The position numbers were made by a program, and so were the translations under genes. This document shows positions 22,301-35,430 of a stretch of DNA of 64,000 nucleotides, one piece after another (the first letter of the stretch is position 1; each line of letters starts with the position of its first letter). Below the pieces are notes generated by a model, which had not been told where the DNA came from, did not search any database, and worked only from the letters and a program-made list of their open reading frames with translations. This DNA is from Anaeromyces robustus (taxonomy: Eukaryota > Neocallimastigomycota > Neocallimastigomycetes > Neocallimastigales > Neocallimastigaceae), in NCBI GenBank assembly GCA_002104895.1, contig MCFG01000098.1, positions 1 to 64,000 of the forward strand, read 5' to 3'.

Positions 22301-25300
22301 CCTATATTAACACTTTTTAAATTAAAATTAATAATACAAAGAATAAAATCAATCAAATATTTAAAATATTCTCTTGATTCGTTTTGATTTTATGTTCATT
22401 AAGAAGCTCATATATCTTAATTTCAATTACTACTTAATAATATTTCTAAATATTATTTAATTAATAAATTATAATAGTTTTAGAAAAGTTATAATAATTA
22501 TTAATTATTATTAATTAGAATTATAACAATATTCTAGAGAATTCCTTAGAATTAATTCTTAAGATTTTTAAAGATTATTAAAATCATTTTAAGATCTTAA
22601 AACAATTCAAATAGCTATTTTATCTATATTCAAATATACAAATTATAATATAAATTTAAAAATATGAGTAATTATTAAATATTTTATTTATTAATTAATT
22701 AATATGTTAGATTATAAAAACTGTATTTTTATAAATTAATAATAATTATAATTTTTATTAATAGATTTTTATCAATATATTAATATTATTTTATTCATAT
22801 ATATATTAAGATTAAATTATACTAGTTGAATGAATTTATAATTATTAGTTTTAGAATTAGTTTTTAAATGTTTTATATATAATTATCAAAAATAATGATA
22901 TTATTTTAATGCTATCTCTATTTCTTTCATTAATTCATTATTTTTTTTTAGATAGATTTTAAATATTAATGTTGTTAAACTTTTATAATAAATTAATAAT
23001 TTTTCTTTCCATTATAGAATTAATTCATATTTATACAGGAAGTAATAGTAATTCTTTTATAATATTACTTTCTTATAAATACTTATTTTAATAATTAATT
23101 ATTTAATTATTATTATATGTGATATACTTTTTAATTGTAATATTTAATTATTATTACACATTATTCTAAAATTTAAATAATATGTTTTATTTTATTTTTG
23201 ATTTATTATAATAAATATTATTTATATTTTTTATTTCTTGTTTTAATTGATTTAAACTAATTATTATAATTAATTATGATAAAAAATTCCAATTATTTCT
23301 TACATTTCTTTAAATATTAATTTAAAATAATTAATCGCTTAATTTTATATATATTAAACTTTTTATTATAAATTTTATTATAATTTCTCATTATACTTAA
23401 ATTTACTTAACAATATGTTTTATTATTATGGTTTATTAATTAAAAAGTTTGTTATATTATGTATATTTTATCATTTTATATTTTAATTTATTATTTTATT
23501 ATGTAAATATGAATAATTTTATTTATTAAGAGAATTTTAATCAATCAAATTATATTTTATTATTAATAATTTTTAATTTTTAAAAGTTTTAGTGACTTTT
23601 GTTTATTTTTATATTTAATAGTTATTTTTATTTTTATTAATATTTATTTTATTCTTGATAATATCCTTATTTTATAAATATAATAAAATAAAAATATAAT
23701 GATTATTGAATATTAAGTTAGTTAATAATTAATTTAATTTTAAAGTACAATTGATATATAGATGAATAATTGTTTCTCATTTCAAAACATGAAATTGTTA
23801 CGATATATAAAATTGATAATTCAATCTAATATATTATAATAAATTATAAATCAAAATTAATAAAATAAAATAAAATAGAAATATTCATTAATTTTAATTA
23901 TAAATATTATTTTAATATTCATCCATATAAAACTAAATAAAACTATTAATTTAACCTTAAAAATAATCATTATACCCATGTGAATCTTATACCAATTTTT
24001 TTTAATTTTATGGTAAATTTTTAATATAAAATTTACTCTTGTAAATAATGATTTACAAATTTATTTATTTATAAATTCCTCTTCCCTTAAGAACTGACTT
24101 TTGGATGTAGCATTAGGAAAAATATTTTAAATATGGACATTTCTTATTTAGAAATTTACTGGTTAGTTGGATCTTCTAAAACTAATGTATTGAATTTTTA
24201 TCTATAAACAACTTTGTAAAGACCTTATAAGTAGAAATAAGGTAGATCCATGTTTTTAAGTCTTAACATTAAGTAATCGCTTGAGTCATAATTTTTCTAT
24301 AATGGAATTTGGAAACCTATTCTATGTTCTCAACATATATTTATATTTGGAATATTCGATAATTTATATTTTTTGTGTCTTAAAAATCTACGAAATATGT
24401 ATTCTACTGTTTCATGTGGGTATTTATATATTAGGAAACGTAAAGAAGATCGAAGCTACAAAATTTTGTTATAGAATTTTTCGTTATTATTAAAGCCACA
24501 GAACAGATGGTAAATATCAATAAAGTCAAATTTAAAATTTATAATATACTATTAAATAAATAAACAATGAATATATACAAATATATAAATAAATAAATAC
24601 ATAAATATTTAAATAAATACTTATTAAATAACTCTATTAACAAAAATAAAATACTTGTCAATATTTGTAGCAACAATATATCGCTATAATCTATAATACG
24701 AATAATTAAAACTATTCATCTCACTCTGATTCTTAATCAAATTTATCATATAAATTGTGTAGAATTACATTGAGATATTGACCTGATGATAACACTAAAG
24801 ATTTTGCTACTAATATTTGAAATGAAAGAATTATAAATTTATTAATGATATATCTTGTAGAAAAAATGAAATCTTTAAAGATTATAAGCAAAAATTTGAT
24901 TTATTATTATATATTATTAGTCAATTTTCTAGTTTAACTGTTTAATAGATTCTAATAATAAAAATAATAATTTTTTATTTAATATTTATCAATATATAAC
25001 ACTTTATTGTAAAATAAAAGAATTAAAGAATCTGAATATACTATTAATAAAATGTAATTTTTATATTTTTTATTAATAAATGTATTAATAAAATTTTTTT
25101 CAATTTTATTTTATTCTATTTTTTCATCAATCAATTTCAAAATTATTTTCACATATTAATATACTACTCTACTATATCTACTATTATTAGTAATTAATCT
25201 AAATAAATTTTATTTCCATCTCTTATTATTATATTTCCAATAAAATAAAAATATAAATTGTACTTAAACATTATACGAACTTAATGCTATTCAAAAATAA

Positions 25301-25539
25301 TTAATATAATTTTAAAGTTTTCTAGAAAAAGTAAATAAAAAATATAATAAATGTAATATATATAAATTATAAATTTAACTAAAAATACAAGAAAATTTAG
25401 AAAAAAATAAGTATTAATAAAAATATTAAATTTTAAAAGAAAAATAATTTCTTAAATAATTAAATATAATAATTATTAATTTTATTAATTTATTATCAAA
25501 AGTATAAATAATATTAGATAATATTTAATGTTCTTCATA
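19322..25539. other. Long A/T-rich spacer
   Basis: About 6 kb of nearly pure A/T sequence with no coding pattern. Open stretches such as 20047-20283 and 24281-24493 look like chance readings rich in Ile, Tyr, Leu and Phe. Bases 22540-22860 resemble 32500-32860 (shared TTTTATCTATA and TTTTTATCAATAT pieces) and are probably an old copy of the repeat that adjoins family J. A slightly more GC-containing patch at 24070-24500 has no recognisable content. Confidence 0.6.
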
Positions 25540-25960
25540 AGGGTATTAAAACCTAATTATAATTTTATTATTATCAATATTATTTTTAAATAAAATTTAT
25601 TATCAAAACTTAATGTTTAAAGTGTTATAATTTTATAATTAAATAAATTTAAATAATATAAAAAATATTAATTTAATAAGAATACTGTATAATTAACTAT
25701 TCATCCTGGACAAATTCAGAATAAAATAATAAAAATTAATTATAAAATAAATGAATTATTTATAATACAGAAGTTAAATATATTCTTGTATAAAAGTATA
25801 ATATTAATTATTAAATATTTTTATTAATCTATTTAGAATTTTAAATAAAAATTAAAAATAATTATTAAAATAAATCTTAGTAATATTTTTAGTAAATAAA
25901 TATTTTATTATTATTTATATAAAATGTCACGCCCTGCTTCTCCACCATTTTTGATACAGG
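25540..25960. repeat. Old N-family and E-like repeat pieces
   Basis: Bases 25540-25640 (AGGGTATTAAAACCTAATTATA, then TTTTTAAATAAAATTTATTA) resemble the 3' half of the N repeats at 33.6 and 34.9 kb. Bases 25703-25930 match 5644-5900. At 25928-25955, read on the minus strand, TGGTGGAGAAGCAGGGCG follows an LTR-like end CCTGTATCA after 4-5 nt. This is the same layout as the primer-binding site of the E element, so it marks the 5' end of another E-like copy. Confidence 0.6.
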
Positions 25961-26500
25961 AAACAATATATTCATAAACAATAAATATATAATTTTTTTT
26001 TATTACATCATATATAAAAAAAATATAAAATTATATATTTAAAAAAAAAATCTTTTTATTATATATATATTTTAAAAAGAAAAAAAATTTTTTCACTGCC
26101 TCAAGAAATTTCTACTGCTAAATTGTAGATTCCAAATAAAATATCATTTAACTTATGGATTTATTTAACTACTGGTTATAAATTCTGATACAAGATAATT
26201 ATATTTATTAATAATAATTATTACTAAATTTAAGATATTGATTTTTAAATTTTTTTGAACTATATTTTATATTTAATAATAATAAAAAAAATAATTAATT
26301 TTAAAGAATTTTATAATAAAAAATGTTTAATTGAAAGTTACATTATTATCGTATAAAAATTCAAAATTTCTTTCGTATAATTTTAGTTTTAATATATACT
26401 AAAGCAAATTTCTTAAAAGTTTTAACATTAAATTATTTGAAGAATTAATAATGGATACCCATTTAATTATGGAATATATTATTATAAAGATTAATTATTT
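25961..26500. other. A/T-rich spacer
   Basis: A/T-rich DNA with runs of A and T. At 26188 a TGATACAAGATAA start resembles the E LTR for only a few bases. No gene. Confidence 0.5.
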
Positions 26501-26519
26501 CTTAGTTTTTATATTACAC

Positions 26520-27850
26520 TAATCCTCTGGCAGATTACAAATATAACAAACTAGCTAAAAGAAAATTAATTATCCTTATTAATAATAAATCCGGAAACTT
26601 AGTGGGTATCCACCATTATAAAGTCATACCATTTGGACTTTGTAATGCTCCTGCAACTTTCCAACGTGAAATGAACAGAATATTTTTACCATTAATAGGT
26701 AAATGTATATTTATTTATATGGATGACTTAGTTGCATTCTCAATGAGCTTAGAACAACACATAATAGATTTACAAAATGTGTTTATTATAATTAAATAGA
26801 TTAAAAGAAAATCTAACAAAATGCCATTTTATTAAATAAGAAACATAAGTGCTTGGACATATATTATCTACCGAAGGAGTAAAACCAATACCAAAAAGGT
26901 AGACGATATTTCTTAATGGGAATCACATAAAAATATTACTCAATTAAGTTCTTTCCTTGAAGCATTGGATATTATAGAAAATTTATTAAAAATTTTGCTA
27001 TAATTGTTCAACCCTTATTTTAACTACTTAAGAAAAATGAAAAGTATATCAGGAATGAAGTTGCTGAAAAAAGATTTAAGAAAACATTGAATACCCTATT
27101 CAATTTATAAGTAGAATTTTAAAACCTACTGAATTAAATTACAGTATAACTGATTTAAAAGGCACTGCTGCTTATTAATGTAGTTTAAAATTTTAAACCT
27201 TATTTTAATGGTAATAAACTTGAAACTAATTTATATACAGGTCATGAACCATTAGTAGAATTATTTAATAATAAAGAACTAAATAATGCTCGCCAAGCTA
27301 GATGATATTAAATCATCATTTAGTATGCTAAAAATTATTGTTAAGTATGAAAAAGAAGAGAAAAATGTTAATTCCTAAATCAAAAACAGAAGGAAAAGAA
27401 CTTAAAAACATTAATTTATTTACTTATTTTGAAGATTAATAATAATATTGATAAAAATAATACCAATAATTTTTCTGATATTTCAATAATATTGATAATA
27501 ATAATAATAATAATATTTCTGAAAATTATAATAATAATAATATTAATAATTTCCTTGCTAATATAAATAATATCAATAATAATATTAATAAAAATGATTA
27601 CGATAATATTATAAAAAATTCTAATAATAAAAACAATATTAATAAAAATTTTAATAATGAAAATATTAATAATAAAAATTGTACTAAAAATTTTAAAAAT
27701 TTTTCTGAAAATTTTAATATTAATATTAATGATTTCGAAAATTTTATCGATAGTGTTTTCAATAATTCATGTATTGAAAATACTGATAATATTGAAAAGT
27801 TTAATTCATTTAAAAATTTTTATAATAATATTGATCTTCAACAGTTTTAA
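26520..27850 (+). mobile_element. Ty3 RT-RNase H relic with Asn-rich tail
   Basis: The open stretch 26602-26799 encodes HHYKVIPFGLCNAPATFQRE and the catalytic box FIYMDDLVAFS. Degraded connection and RNase H pieces follow (VLGHILSTEGVKPI, ITDLKGTAAY). From 27479 to 27850 a frame without a start codon is dominated by Asn, Ile and Lys (runs of NNNNNN). A similar Asn-rich stretch occurs between Gag and PR of element P, so this tail may come from a neighbouring copy. Broken, with many breaks, and no LTR. Confidence 0.8.
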
Positions 27851-27879
27851 AATAGATTAAAATATTCATCGATAAAATT

Positions 27880-30800
27880 ATAGACTCATTTTCCTATTAA
27901 TGGAAAAAGGATGCGATTCATCTCTCTTTGAAATGTAGCTGGTGCACCTGTTATTCTGAAAGGCATAATTTTAGATTAGTAATTACTAAATTTAGTGGTA
28001 AAAGTAAATTTCGATACTATCATCATCTATATGAATTTAATAACAAGAATATAAATCCATAGTAATTGTTAAGGATTTGAATGATTATAGATATAAGCCA
28101 CATTATATCTATTAAATAATTATTCAGCATGTTTATGCGCCCCAAATCCTTAAATAATTTAATTATTATTAATTTTATTAATAATACAGTTGAATATAAA
28201 CTTTTATTTTATTAACAAATTATATTTTTATCTTATATTATTTTTAATATATATTATTATAATTAATATAAATATTAATTTACTTATATTATTGTATTGT
28301 TCAATGAAATGTATAAAAGATTGATGAAATATGATTCTTACATTCTTTGTAAGATTATTAACCTAATAATAATCTAATAAAATATAATAACAAAATAACT
28401 AAGTAAAATTAAATAAAGAAATAATATTTATATTAAAATTTTTAATAAAATTAATATTAGTTGTACACCCTACGTATTAGATTATTGTGTATTCCGACTA
28501 AGTTAATCTCTAAACCAAACTAAAACTTTACAGTAATGAAAATTTTAGCACTGCTAAACTGTCAAAAATTTCTTCAATGTTTGGCAAGGGGTATGAATCT
28601 TTCCTAGTAGCATCATTGTCCTTTCTATAGTTAATACACATTCTCCATTTGGTTTAGAAACTAAAACAATAGGATATGACTATTCAGAACTAGAAGGTTC
28701 AATTTATTTTTGTTAAATAAATTTTCCAATAATTTCTTGCAATATATCAGACTTTAACATAGTAAGTCTATAGAATTTTTGTTTAATAGGTTTTTCACCT
28801 TCTTTAAGTATTATTTTATGAGGAGATAAATCTAAAGGTGTTAATTCTTCTGTAGAAGTAGCAATGATATCAAGATATTCTTGAAGTAAATTAATTTTAT
28901 CACCAAAGAGAGGATATAAGGTTTCATAAAATTATTTATTTGAATATATTCTTTAGGAGATAATCTTTCAATTTTCTTTAAGTTTTTCTAAGCTTCAAAA
29001 AGATCCAATGCCTTAATCATACATAATAATTTTTCTTCATTATTATATTCATTATTAATAGGAACTATTACCTACTAAACCTTTATTATTGAATTTACAT
29101 AAACTATATAAAATTGGGTGAATGAATAAATGATTATCAATCTGAGTTTTTAAGTTAATCAAAACATCATAAAATGGATCTTCATTTTCAACTACTCTAC
29201 AAATAACTGTTAAGATTGTTAATATTTATTGGTAACTCTATAACAATATCTTCAGAATAAATGTCATCTATAGTTGCTAAGCGTATTCGTCCTGAACTAA
29301 ATCCAATTGGTTCATATTCATTTAGTAACTTGTTTAAAAATTGTTTCGTAACTATACTTAAGTTACTACATGAATCAATTAACGCTTTTCCAGGAATACC
29401 GTCTACTGTTATATCAACCATAGCTATATTATCTTCTTTTGGCTCATGCCGTTTCTTTTTATAAATATGATTGCAAATATTTACCATTATAGTAGAGGCA
29501 CATACATTATCAATAACACCAGAAACTTTTGATTGACTCTTGTCTAATTTTTCCAATTTAAGACCCTGGGCAACAAGCGATCGAATTTTTGGAGATGTAT
29601 CTAGCAATTGACCAAACGTGATGTTATAATTAATTGAATTTAAGTCTTTAAGAACATCATAGCCGTCACAATTAGTTTGCATTTGGATTTTTTACTGTTG
29701 CGGTTTCTGTTTCAGTTGACTTAGATTTTTCATTGAGAAGTCTGGTTAAGGTTTGATTAGTTTTGTTGGAATTATATTCAGAATCATCATCAATTTCAAT
29801 TACATCCGAAGTATTTTTCTGTTTATCTTCATTTGAAGTATTAACTTTACTTCTTTCCATATCACTTAGACCTTTTCCATTTGTTTTTCCTTTTCAATTT
29901 TTGGTTGAGCAGCAATTGAAGGATGAATTTGAGGAGTAGGTTCTTGAGCTTATCTTGGTTTTTCCTTAATTCATTTTCTTTCCTTTTTCGTAAAGCTGGA
30001 GTAGCAATTGGTCTAGGATCATCTTTAAGACTTCGGTGGACTTTCTTTTCTTTTGGAGATTCGTTTCTTTCGCTATCATTTTGTGCTTTTCTTTTGATAG
30101 CTTTTATTAAAAATCCACGGCATCATTTAACAAATTATCTGAGTCAGAATGTAATTTTTCTTCAAACTTTTCTTCTACTTGATCAACTGTTTATGGTTGG
30201 CAAAGAATTGAAGCAGTTTTATTGACGATGGGAGTGCTTCTTCTCCCCTTTAGTGATTTAAACGTTTATTTTCAAATTAGTTTTTACGGTTTTCGTCAAT
30301 AATAGCTTTTAATTTAGGACATTCTGGTTGATAGTGTTCTTCTTCCTTGCAAAAGAAACAAACATTAATGGATATTTTTTGCATCTTTTTGGTAAGCTCA
30401 TCTACATCAGTATCATTATTTCTTTTGTGATCATGAACACTTTTTTTCTTACTAAATTTGTTTTACAAGAATTAAATTGTGAATGATCAGAAAAATCATC
30501 ATCTGATCTAGTGATAAGACGATCAACTTTTTCAGCGATTTCAAAAGCTTTACGAAGAGAAATGACATCCATGAGTGATACTTTTTCAATTCTGCTTTGT
30601 TATTTTGTAACGAGTCTGCATAATCTAGGACGCTAATCTTCTTTTTGTGCTTCTTGTCTAAGATAAAGGGATCTATAACAGATGTTGAAGTCTTTAACTT
30701 TTTCATTTCTTCTTATCTTGAGAGCACAGATTTCCCCAAGTAGAACACTTTGATCTTCTTTAATTCTATAGAATATTTCAAGTTAATTTACCATTACTTC

Positions 30801-31204
30801 AAGAGATGGATATTGGTTAAGTTCTTCATCAAGGTCATCTTCGTTGTACTGATTTTGCATATTTTGGATAAATTCTCAAAAATTATAAAATATTAATAAT
30901 TTGTATTGCTCAATCGATAGTACACACTGTCTGACGAGGAGCTGGCCTCTTCAATGGCGTCTTATCAACACGTGTGCCACGGTTACTACATTCATTATAA
31001 AATATAGCAATCCAGAGCATACTAGCCCAATTACTATATATGTTAAACTTTCTATAGGTTTAAAATAAATTATATATATTGATTTACTAATTTTAAATAG
31101 TAATCAATATAAAAAAATGTGTTTTCGAACAATATAAATTTTTGTATTAAAAATCTATCCTGTGTGTGTTATTTTATAATCCCCGATATCTCTACCAAAT
31201 TTTA
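27880..31204 (-). mobile_element. Ty3 element Q: leader, Gag, PR, RT start (broken)
   Basis: Read right to left. A leader with primer-binding site runs from 31204 to about 30870, followed by Gag at about 30862-29700 with CFFCKEEEHYQPEC knuckle residues near 30310-30360. Retropepsin lies around 29440-29260 (KALIDSCSNLSIV), and RT begins near 28700 (PIVLVSKPNG). A solo B LTR follows (28067-28532), and RT continues at 28060-27890 with a MPFRI.GAP block. The order is typical of Ty3. It is broken with numerous breaks; the rest of RT, RNase H and integrase are not seen on this side. Confidence 0.82.
28067..28532 (-). repeat. Solo LTR, family B, inside element Q
   Basis: The 466-bp LTR on the minus strand begins TGTAAAGTTTTAG and ends CCTTAACA. 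It is flanked by a perfect 5-bp duplication GTAAT (28062-28066 and 28533-28537). It interrupts the RT reading of element Q. Well-preserved ends suggest moderate age. Confidence 0.93.
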
Positions 31205-31345
31205 ATATTACGGTTCATAACAATAAATTAAATTCATGGATTATAACAAATAATATATTACACTCAAGATTTAATAATACAAAGTTTTATTTAGTTTTTT
31301 TTTAGTTTTTGTTTATTTATTAATGTATAATAAAGTATTAGACGA
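31180..31345 (-). repeat. K-family LTR end with primer-binding site
   Basis: On the minus strand the LTR ends GTTATGAACCGTAATATTA near 31205. After 3-4 nt comes TGGTAGAGATATCGGGG, a good primer-binding-site layout (complement of a tRNA 3' end in CCA). The LTR part extends right to at least 31345 by similarity to 6883-7066. This is the 5' end of element Q. Which tRNA it matches cannot be told without the host tRNA set. Confidence 0.7.
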
Positions 31346-31879
31346 TTATTGATAATTGATTATTAAATTGTAAATAATAATTATTCAAAAATTAATTCGA
31401 AATTTCATGTATTTATATTTATATTTTTTTATGAAGTTAAAATTTATTAAGCCTATCTAACATTTTCTAACTAATATCTAATATAATTATTAAGTAAAAT
31501 TGAAATAAAATTGAATTTAAATTATTAATAAAATTATAACTTAATTATAAATATTTATTATATAATAATTAATTACTAGCTATTTATTATTATTATAATT
31601 ATTAATATATTTTAAATAATATTTTAGAATTATAACAGAAAATTCACTCACCTATAAAAAAATATTTTAAATTGAATTTAAATTGTTAATATAATTATTT
31701 ATTATTTATTGTTATAAAAATAATATAAGTAACTAAAAATTTATAAAATATTTTGAGGTGGTTTAGTTAAGTATTAGAAATAAAATTTTGTAAAAATAGT
31801 TTTGAATTGTTTATTCTTTTAATTCAATCAATTATAAAAATTTATATTAAGTAATTAATAATCAAATATAAATTTAAAT
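31346..31879. other. A/T-rich spacer
   Basis: Low-complexity A/T sequence, possibly including the rest of the K LTR. No gene or bounded repeat is visible. Confidence 0.5.
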
Positions 31880-32060
31880 TGTCATATCTTTTTAACCAAT
31901 GGAGATTTTTGCTTGAAAATATCTTTCCCGAAAGTATGCGCAACCTTTCGGTTGCGCTCCGAAAAATTTAGTCGTGTAAGAATTATTTAGATATCTCTAC
32001 TAGATCAGGAGATATTCGCATTTAAAGTTGCACACTACAAAATAATTTTGGAGAAAATTT
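31880..32060. other. GC-containing hairpin island
   Basis: In A/T-only surroundings lies a perfect hairpin GCGCAACC-TTTC-GGTTGCGC (31938-31957), 8 bp of stem with a 4-nt loop. It is followed at about 32000-32020 by GATATCTC...GGAGATAT, a second inverted repeat. It does not match any LTR or leader in the window. It could be a transposon end, a transcript terminator or processing element, or a piece of a repeat not otherwise present here. Confidence 0.6.
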
Positions 32061-32842
32061 TTCAGTGAAACAAAATTATAAATTTTCCGTATCATAAATT
32101 TAATTAAATATTAAAATTAAAAATAATAATAATATAAATAATATAAAAAATATAAATTATAATTATTAAAATATTTAATTACTAACTATTCTATTTTATA
32201 ATAATTATTTTAGATAATAAATAATACGAAAATCATATTGACTCATTTATCATTATTCAATTAGTCATAGAATAATATCTAATTTCTTAATATTATAAAT
32301 ATTAAAGATAATAGTAAGAATAATATTAGAATAGTTTAGAATAATTGTTTGAAATAAAAATCGTATTTTTTAAAATATAAAAATCATGTAATATTTAATT
32401 ATAATTATACTTTGATAGAAAAGTATAATTTATATAATATATTATAATAATTGTTAATTATTTTATAAAAAATTAGAATAGTTGATTATTATATTAATTT
32501 ACAGAAATTCTTAGAATTCTAAAAATCTCAAAAAGATTTAAAATTTACTTAAGATCTTAAATAATTAAAAATATCCCATTTTATCTATAATAATTAATTA
32601 TACAGAAAAGATCATAAAAATCCAAAGATAAAAATAATTAATATATAGATAAATAATTAAATAGTATACTAAACAATTAAATAATTAAATAGTTAACTAG
32701 TTAGATAATTAGAATAGTTATAAATCTAAATCTTAGATTATAAATTCTTATCATTAAATTTATTAATAGTTTATATAGTTTTATATTAGTTTTATATAGT
32801 TAGATTTTTATCAATATTATTTTATTCATATATTTTATTTAA
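32061..32842. repeat. A/T-rich spacer with repeat shared with 22.5 kb
   Basis: Bases about 32500-32842 (AGATCTTAAATAATTAAA, TTTTATCTATAATAATT, TTTTTATCAATATTATT) resemble 22540-22860. They lie directly beside the J-family repeat. No coding content. Confidence 0.5.
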
Positions 32843-33212
32843 AATTATACATGTATAAATATATTATCAATAGATTATAATAATTAAATGTATTAATAAT
32901 TATTAGATTTAGAAAAAGTATAAATAAGGATTGAAATTACAATTCCTTTTAATCTTTGTAAGATTATTAAATAACTTAGAATTAATGACTTAATAATCTA
33001 ATTATTATTTAAACTTTTCTTAATTAATTATTAATAAAAAATATTATTATAAAACTTAATTATTTTAAAAAGTGTTCTTTTAATTAATTAATTTATTGTG
33101 TATTAATAAATAAATTTGTCTATTAATTATATATTTGTTTAATTAGTTATTTTGTTATTAATTAAACATCTTGACCTGACCATTATTAAACCAAAACTAC
33201 CCACATTTAACA
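32843..33212 (-). repeat. J-family repeat (LTR-like), inverted copy
   Basis: On the minus strand it begins TGTTAAATGTGGGTAGTTTTGG at 33212, contains AATAATGGTCAGGTCAAGATG, and ends near 32843 at TATACATGTATAA. It is an inverted partner of 35076-35430. TG start and TATACATGTATA palindrome suggest an LTR about 355-370 bp long. No target duplication found. Confidence 0.7.
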
Positions 33213-33812
33213 TATTTTTATTAGTAATTATTGAAGTAATAATGGATTTATTTTATACTTTATATTAATAATATATTGATTTAATAATAATATAATTGTT
33301 ATAATAATATATTATTATTAACTCTAATAAAATATTTTGATATTGATAATATAATTAATATTAATAAAAGTTGGTTTGATATTAATAATATATAATTTAT
33401 AGTTGTAATAATTTTTATATTGATATATATAATTAATTTTGATATTAATAATAATATATTAATTATTATACGTTAACGTATCACATTAAATTAATGTATT
33501 AAATTAATATATTAATATTTTATATTATATTTTATTATCAAACTTACAAAGTATAAAAGAAAATAACATTAAGTTATATTTAATGTGCTTTGTAAGGTTA
33601 TTAACACCCGAATTATATAGTTATATTTTTACTTATCAATATTATAATTTTAAATAAAATTCATTATTAAAAAAAATTGATATTAAAAGTGTTATTATTA
33701 TTATTAAATAAATATTGTGTTATTTGAATTGAGATTATTAAATTATTATTTAGATGTTATTTAATTATAAAATTATTCTAAAAACTATATAATTAGTTAT
33801 TCGACCTAATAG
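33213..33812 (+). repeat. N-family repeat, copy 1
   Basis: From about 33420 the sequence matches 34690-35035 in direct orientation: ACGTTAACGTATCACATTAA, CAAACTTACAAAGTATAAAAG, GGTTATTAACACCCGAATTA and ACTATATAATTAGT. It stops exactly where an F LTR begins. The N repeat contains CTTACAAAG and CTTTGTAAGG arms that can pair. Bases 33213-33420 are A/T spacer. Confidence 0.7.
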
Positions 33813-34450
33813 TGTAACGGAACGATGATTCCAATATTATAAGTATTCACACTAGAACAGGAAGTGATACAAAACAAAATAAAATTAAAAGTAAATAATA
33901 CCTTATAATATTCGAACACTTTTCCTTTTGTTAACCTAGAAGATCGGTGCCAAAATATGTATTAGTAATATTTTGGTTTTTAAATTATATTTTATTTATT
34001 TAAAATTGTTTTATTAGAAAAATAGTTTTAATAATAATAAAATTAATAATAATTAATCATTGTAGTATTTCAAACTATTTATTAATTATTACTAATATAT
34101 ATAAATTTAAAAAATAAAAGCACAAAAAAAAATATTTTTACTAAAAGTTTTACACTTATTTATACTTTTTACGGAAAAATTGTTTTAAAAATAAAAGTTT
34201 ATAAAAGAGAATTAAAAAATACTAGAAACTAAGATTTTTTGATATAAAATGAATCTCATAGAAAAACAAAGAAATATTATATAATTTTTTCTTGAAGTTT
34301 CTTATTTTATTCCATGTAATTCTATGAAGAAATACAAAAATAAAATATAGAAATAAATACAGAACAAAATAATTTATGATAAATAATTTTAAAATAAAAT
34401 TTTTATAAAATTTGGAATAAGTTGTGATTCGAACCCTGTCAAGATAGCAA
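33813..34450 (-). repeat. Diverged LTR, family F
   Basis: On the plus strand it begins TGTAACGGAACGATGATTCC, holds the hairpin region AACACTTTTCC...AGATCGGTGCC, and reaches the B-box-like GTGATTCGAACCCTG near 34430-34440. The part containing the A-box of other copies is replaced by N repeat. It is the most diverged F copy in the window and so the oldest. It lies between the two N repeats. Confidence 0.8.
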
Positions 34451-35040
34451 CTGCAATTGAAATTAATTTATAATTTCAATTACTTTGATATATAATATTA
34501 TTATTTATTATAATAATTATTAATAATTTTTTATATTAATTATATATAATAATTATTATAATATATTATTTTAAATATTATAAGATTAATTAAATAATCT
34601 AATAATATATTTTAATATATATATTATTTATATATATTCAATTATATAGAATAATATATTAATTTTATTACTATTTAATATCGATATTAATAATTTATTA
34701 TATTACAAATTATTAATTATATTATACGTTAACGTATCACATTAAATTAATGTATTAATATTTTATTTAATATTTCATATTATTATTATCAAACTTACAA
34801 AGTATAAAAGAAAATAGCATTAAGCTATATTTAATGTTCTTTGTAAGGTTATTAACACCTGAATTATATAATTAATATTATCAATATCATATTTTTAAAT
34901 AAAATTTATTACTAAAAGTTAATATTAAAAGTGTTATTATTATTATTAAATAAATATTATATGTTTACTTTGCGATTATTTAATTATAAAATTATTATAA
35001 AAACTATATAATTAGTCATTTGGCCTAGTAAAATTATTTA
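34451..35040 (+). repeat. N-family repeat, copy 2
   Basis: Starts CTGCAATTGAAATTAATTTATAATTTC as in 17506 and shares the 33420-33812 stretch. It ends ACTATATAATTAGTCATTTGGCCTAG. No coding content. The two N copies bracketing an F LTR suggest either two LTRs of one element or a local duplication. Confidence 0.65.
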
Positions 35041-35075
35041 AATTAGAAATCTATCCACTTGGATATTTAACAGAA

Positions 35076-35430
35076 TGTTAAGATAGGGTGATTTTGGTTT
35101 AATAATGGTCAGGTCAAGATGTTTAATTAATAACTAAATAACTAATTAAACAAGTATATATTTAATAGACAAATTTTATAACAGGAATTAATGGAACACA
35201 TTTTTTAAACGAATTAAGTTTTATATAAATATCTTTTATTAATAATTAATTAAGAATATTTAAGAATAAGTAATTAGATTATTAAGTCATTAATTTATTA
35301 GTTAATAATCTTACAAAGATTATAAGAATTTGTAATTTCAATTCCTATTTATATTTTTTCTAAAACTATTAATTACTAATACATTTAATTATTATAATCT
35401 ATTGTTAATCTATTTATACATGTATAATAA
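35076..35430 (+). repeat. J-family repeat (LTR-like), plus copy
   Basis: Begins TGTTAAGATAGGGTGATTTTGG and ends near TATACATGTATAATAACA, so TGTTA...TAACA ends are visible. It is the inverted partner of 32843-33212; together the pair forms a large imperfect palindrome about 2.6 kb across. It contains CTTACAAAGATTATAAG, a hairpin also found in family B. Confidence 0.7.

Noticed and set aside
24281-24493. A small 70-aa host protein
   Set aside because: Hydrophobic Ile/Tyr/Leu-rich composition as expected from A/T-rich chance frames; no motif and no neighbour supports it.
27657-27860. A 67-aa Ile/Lys-rich protein
   Set aside because: It is an off-frame shadow of the Asn-rich frame 27479-27850.
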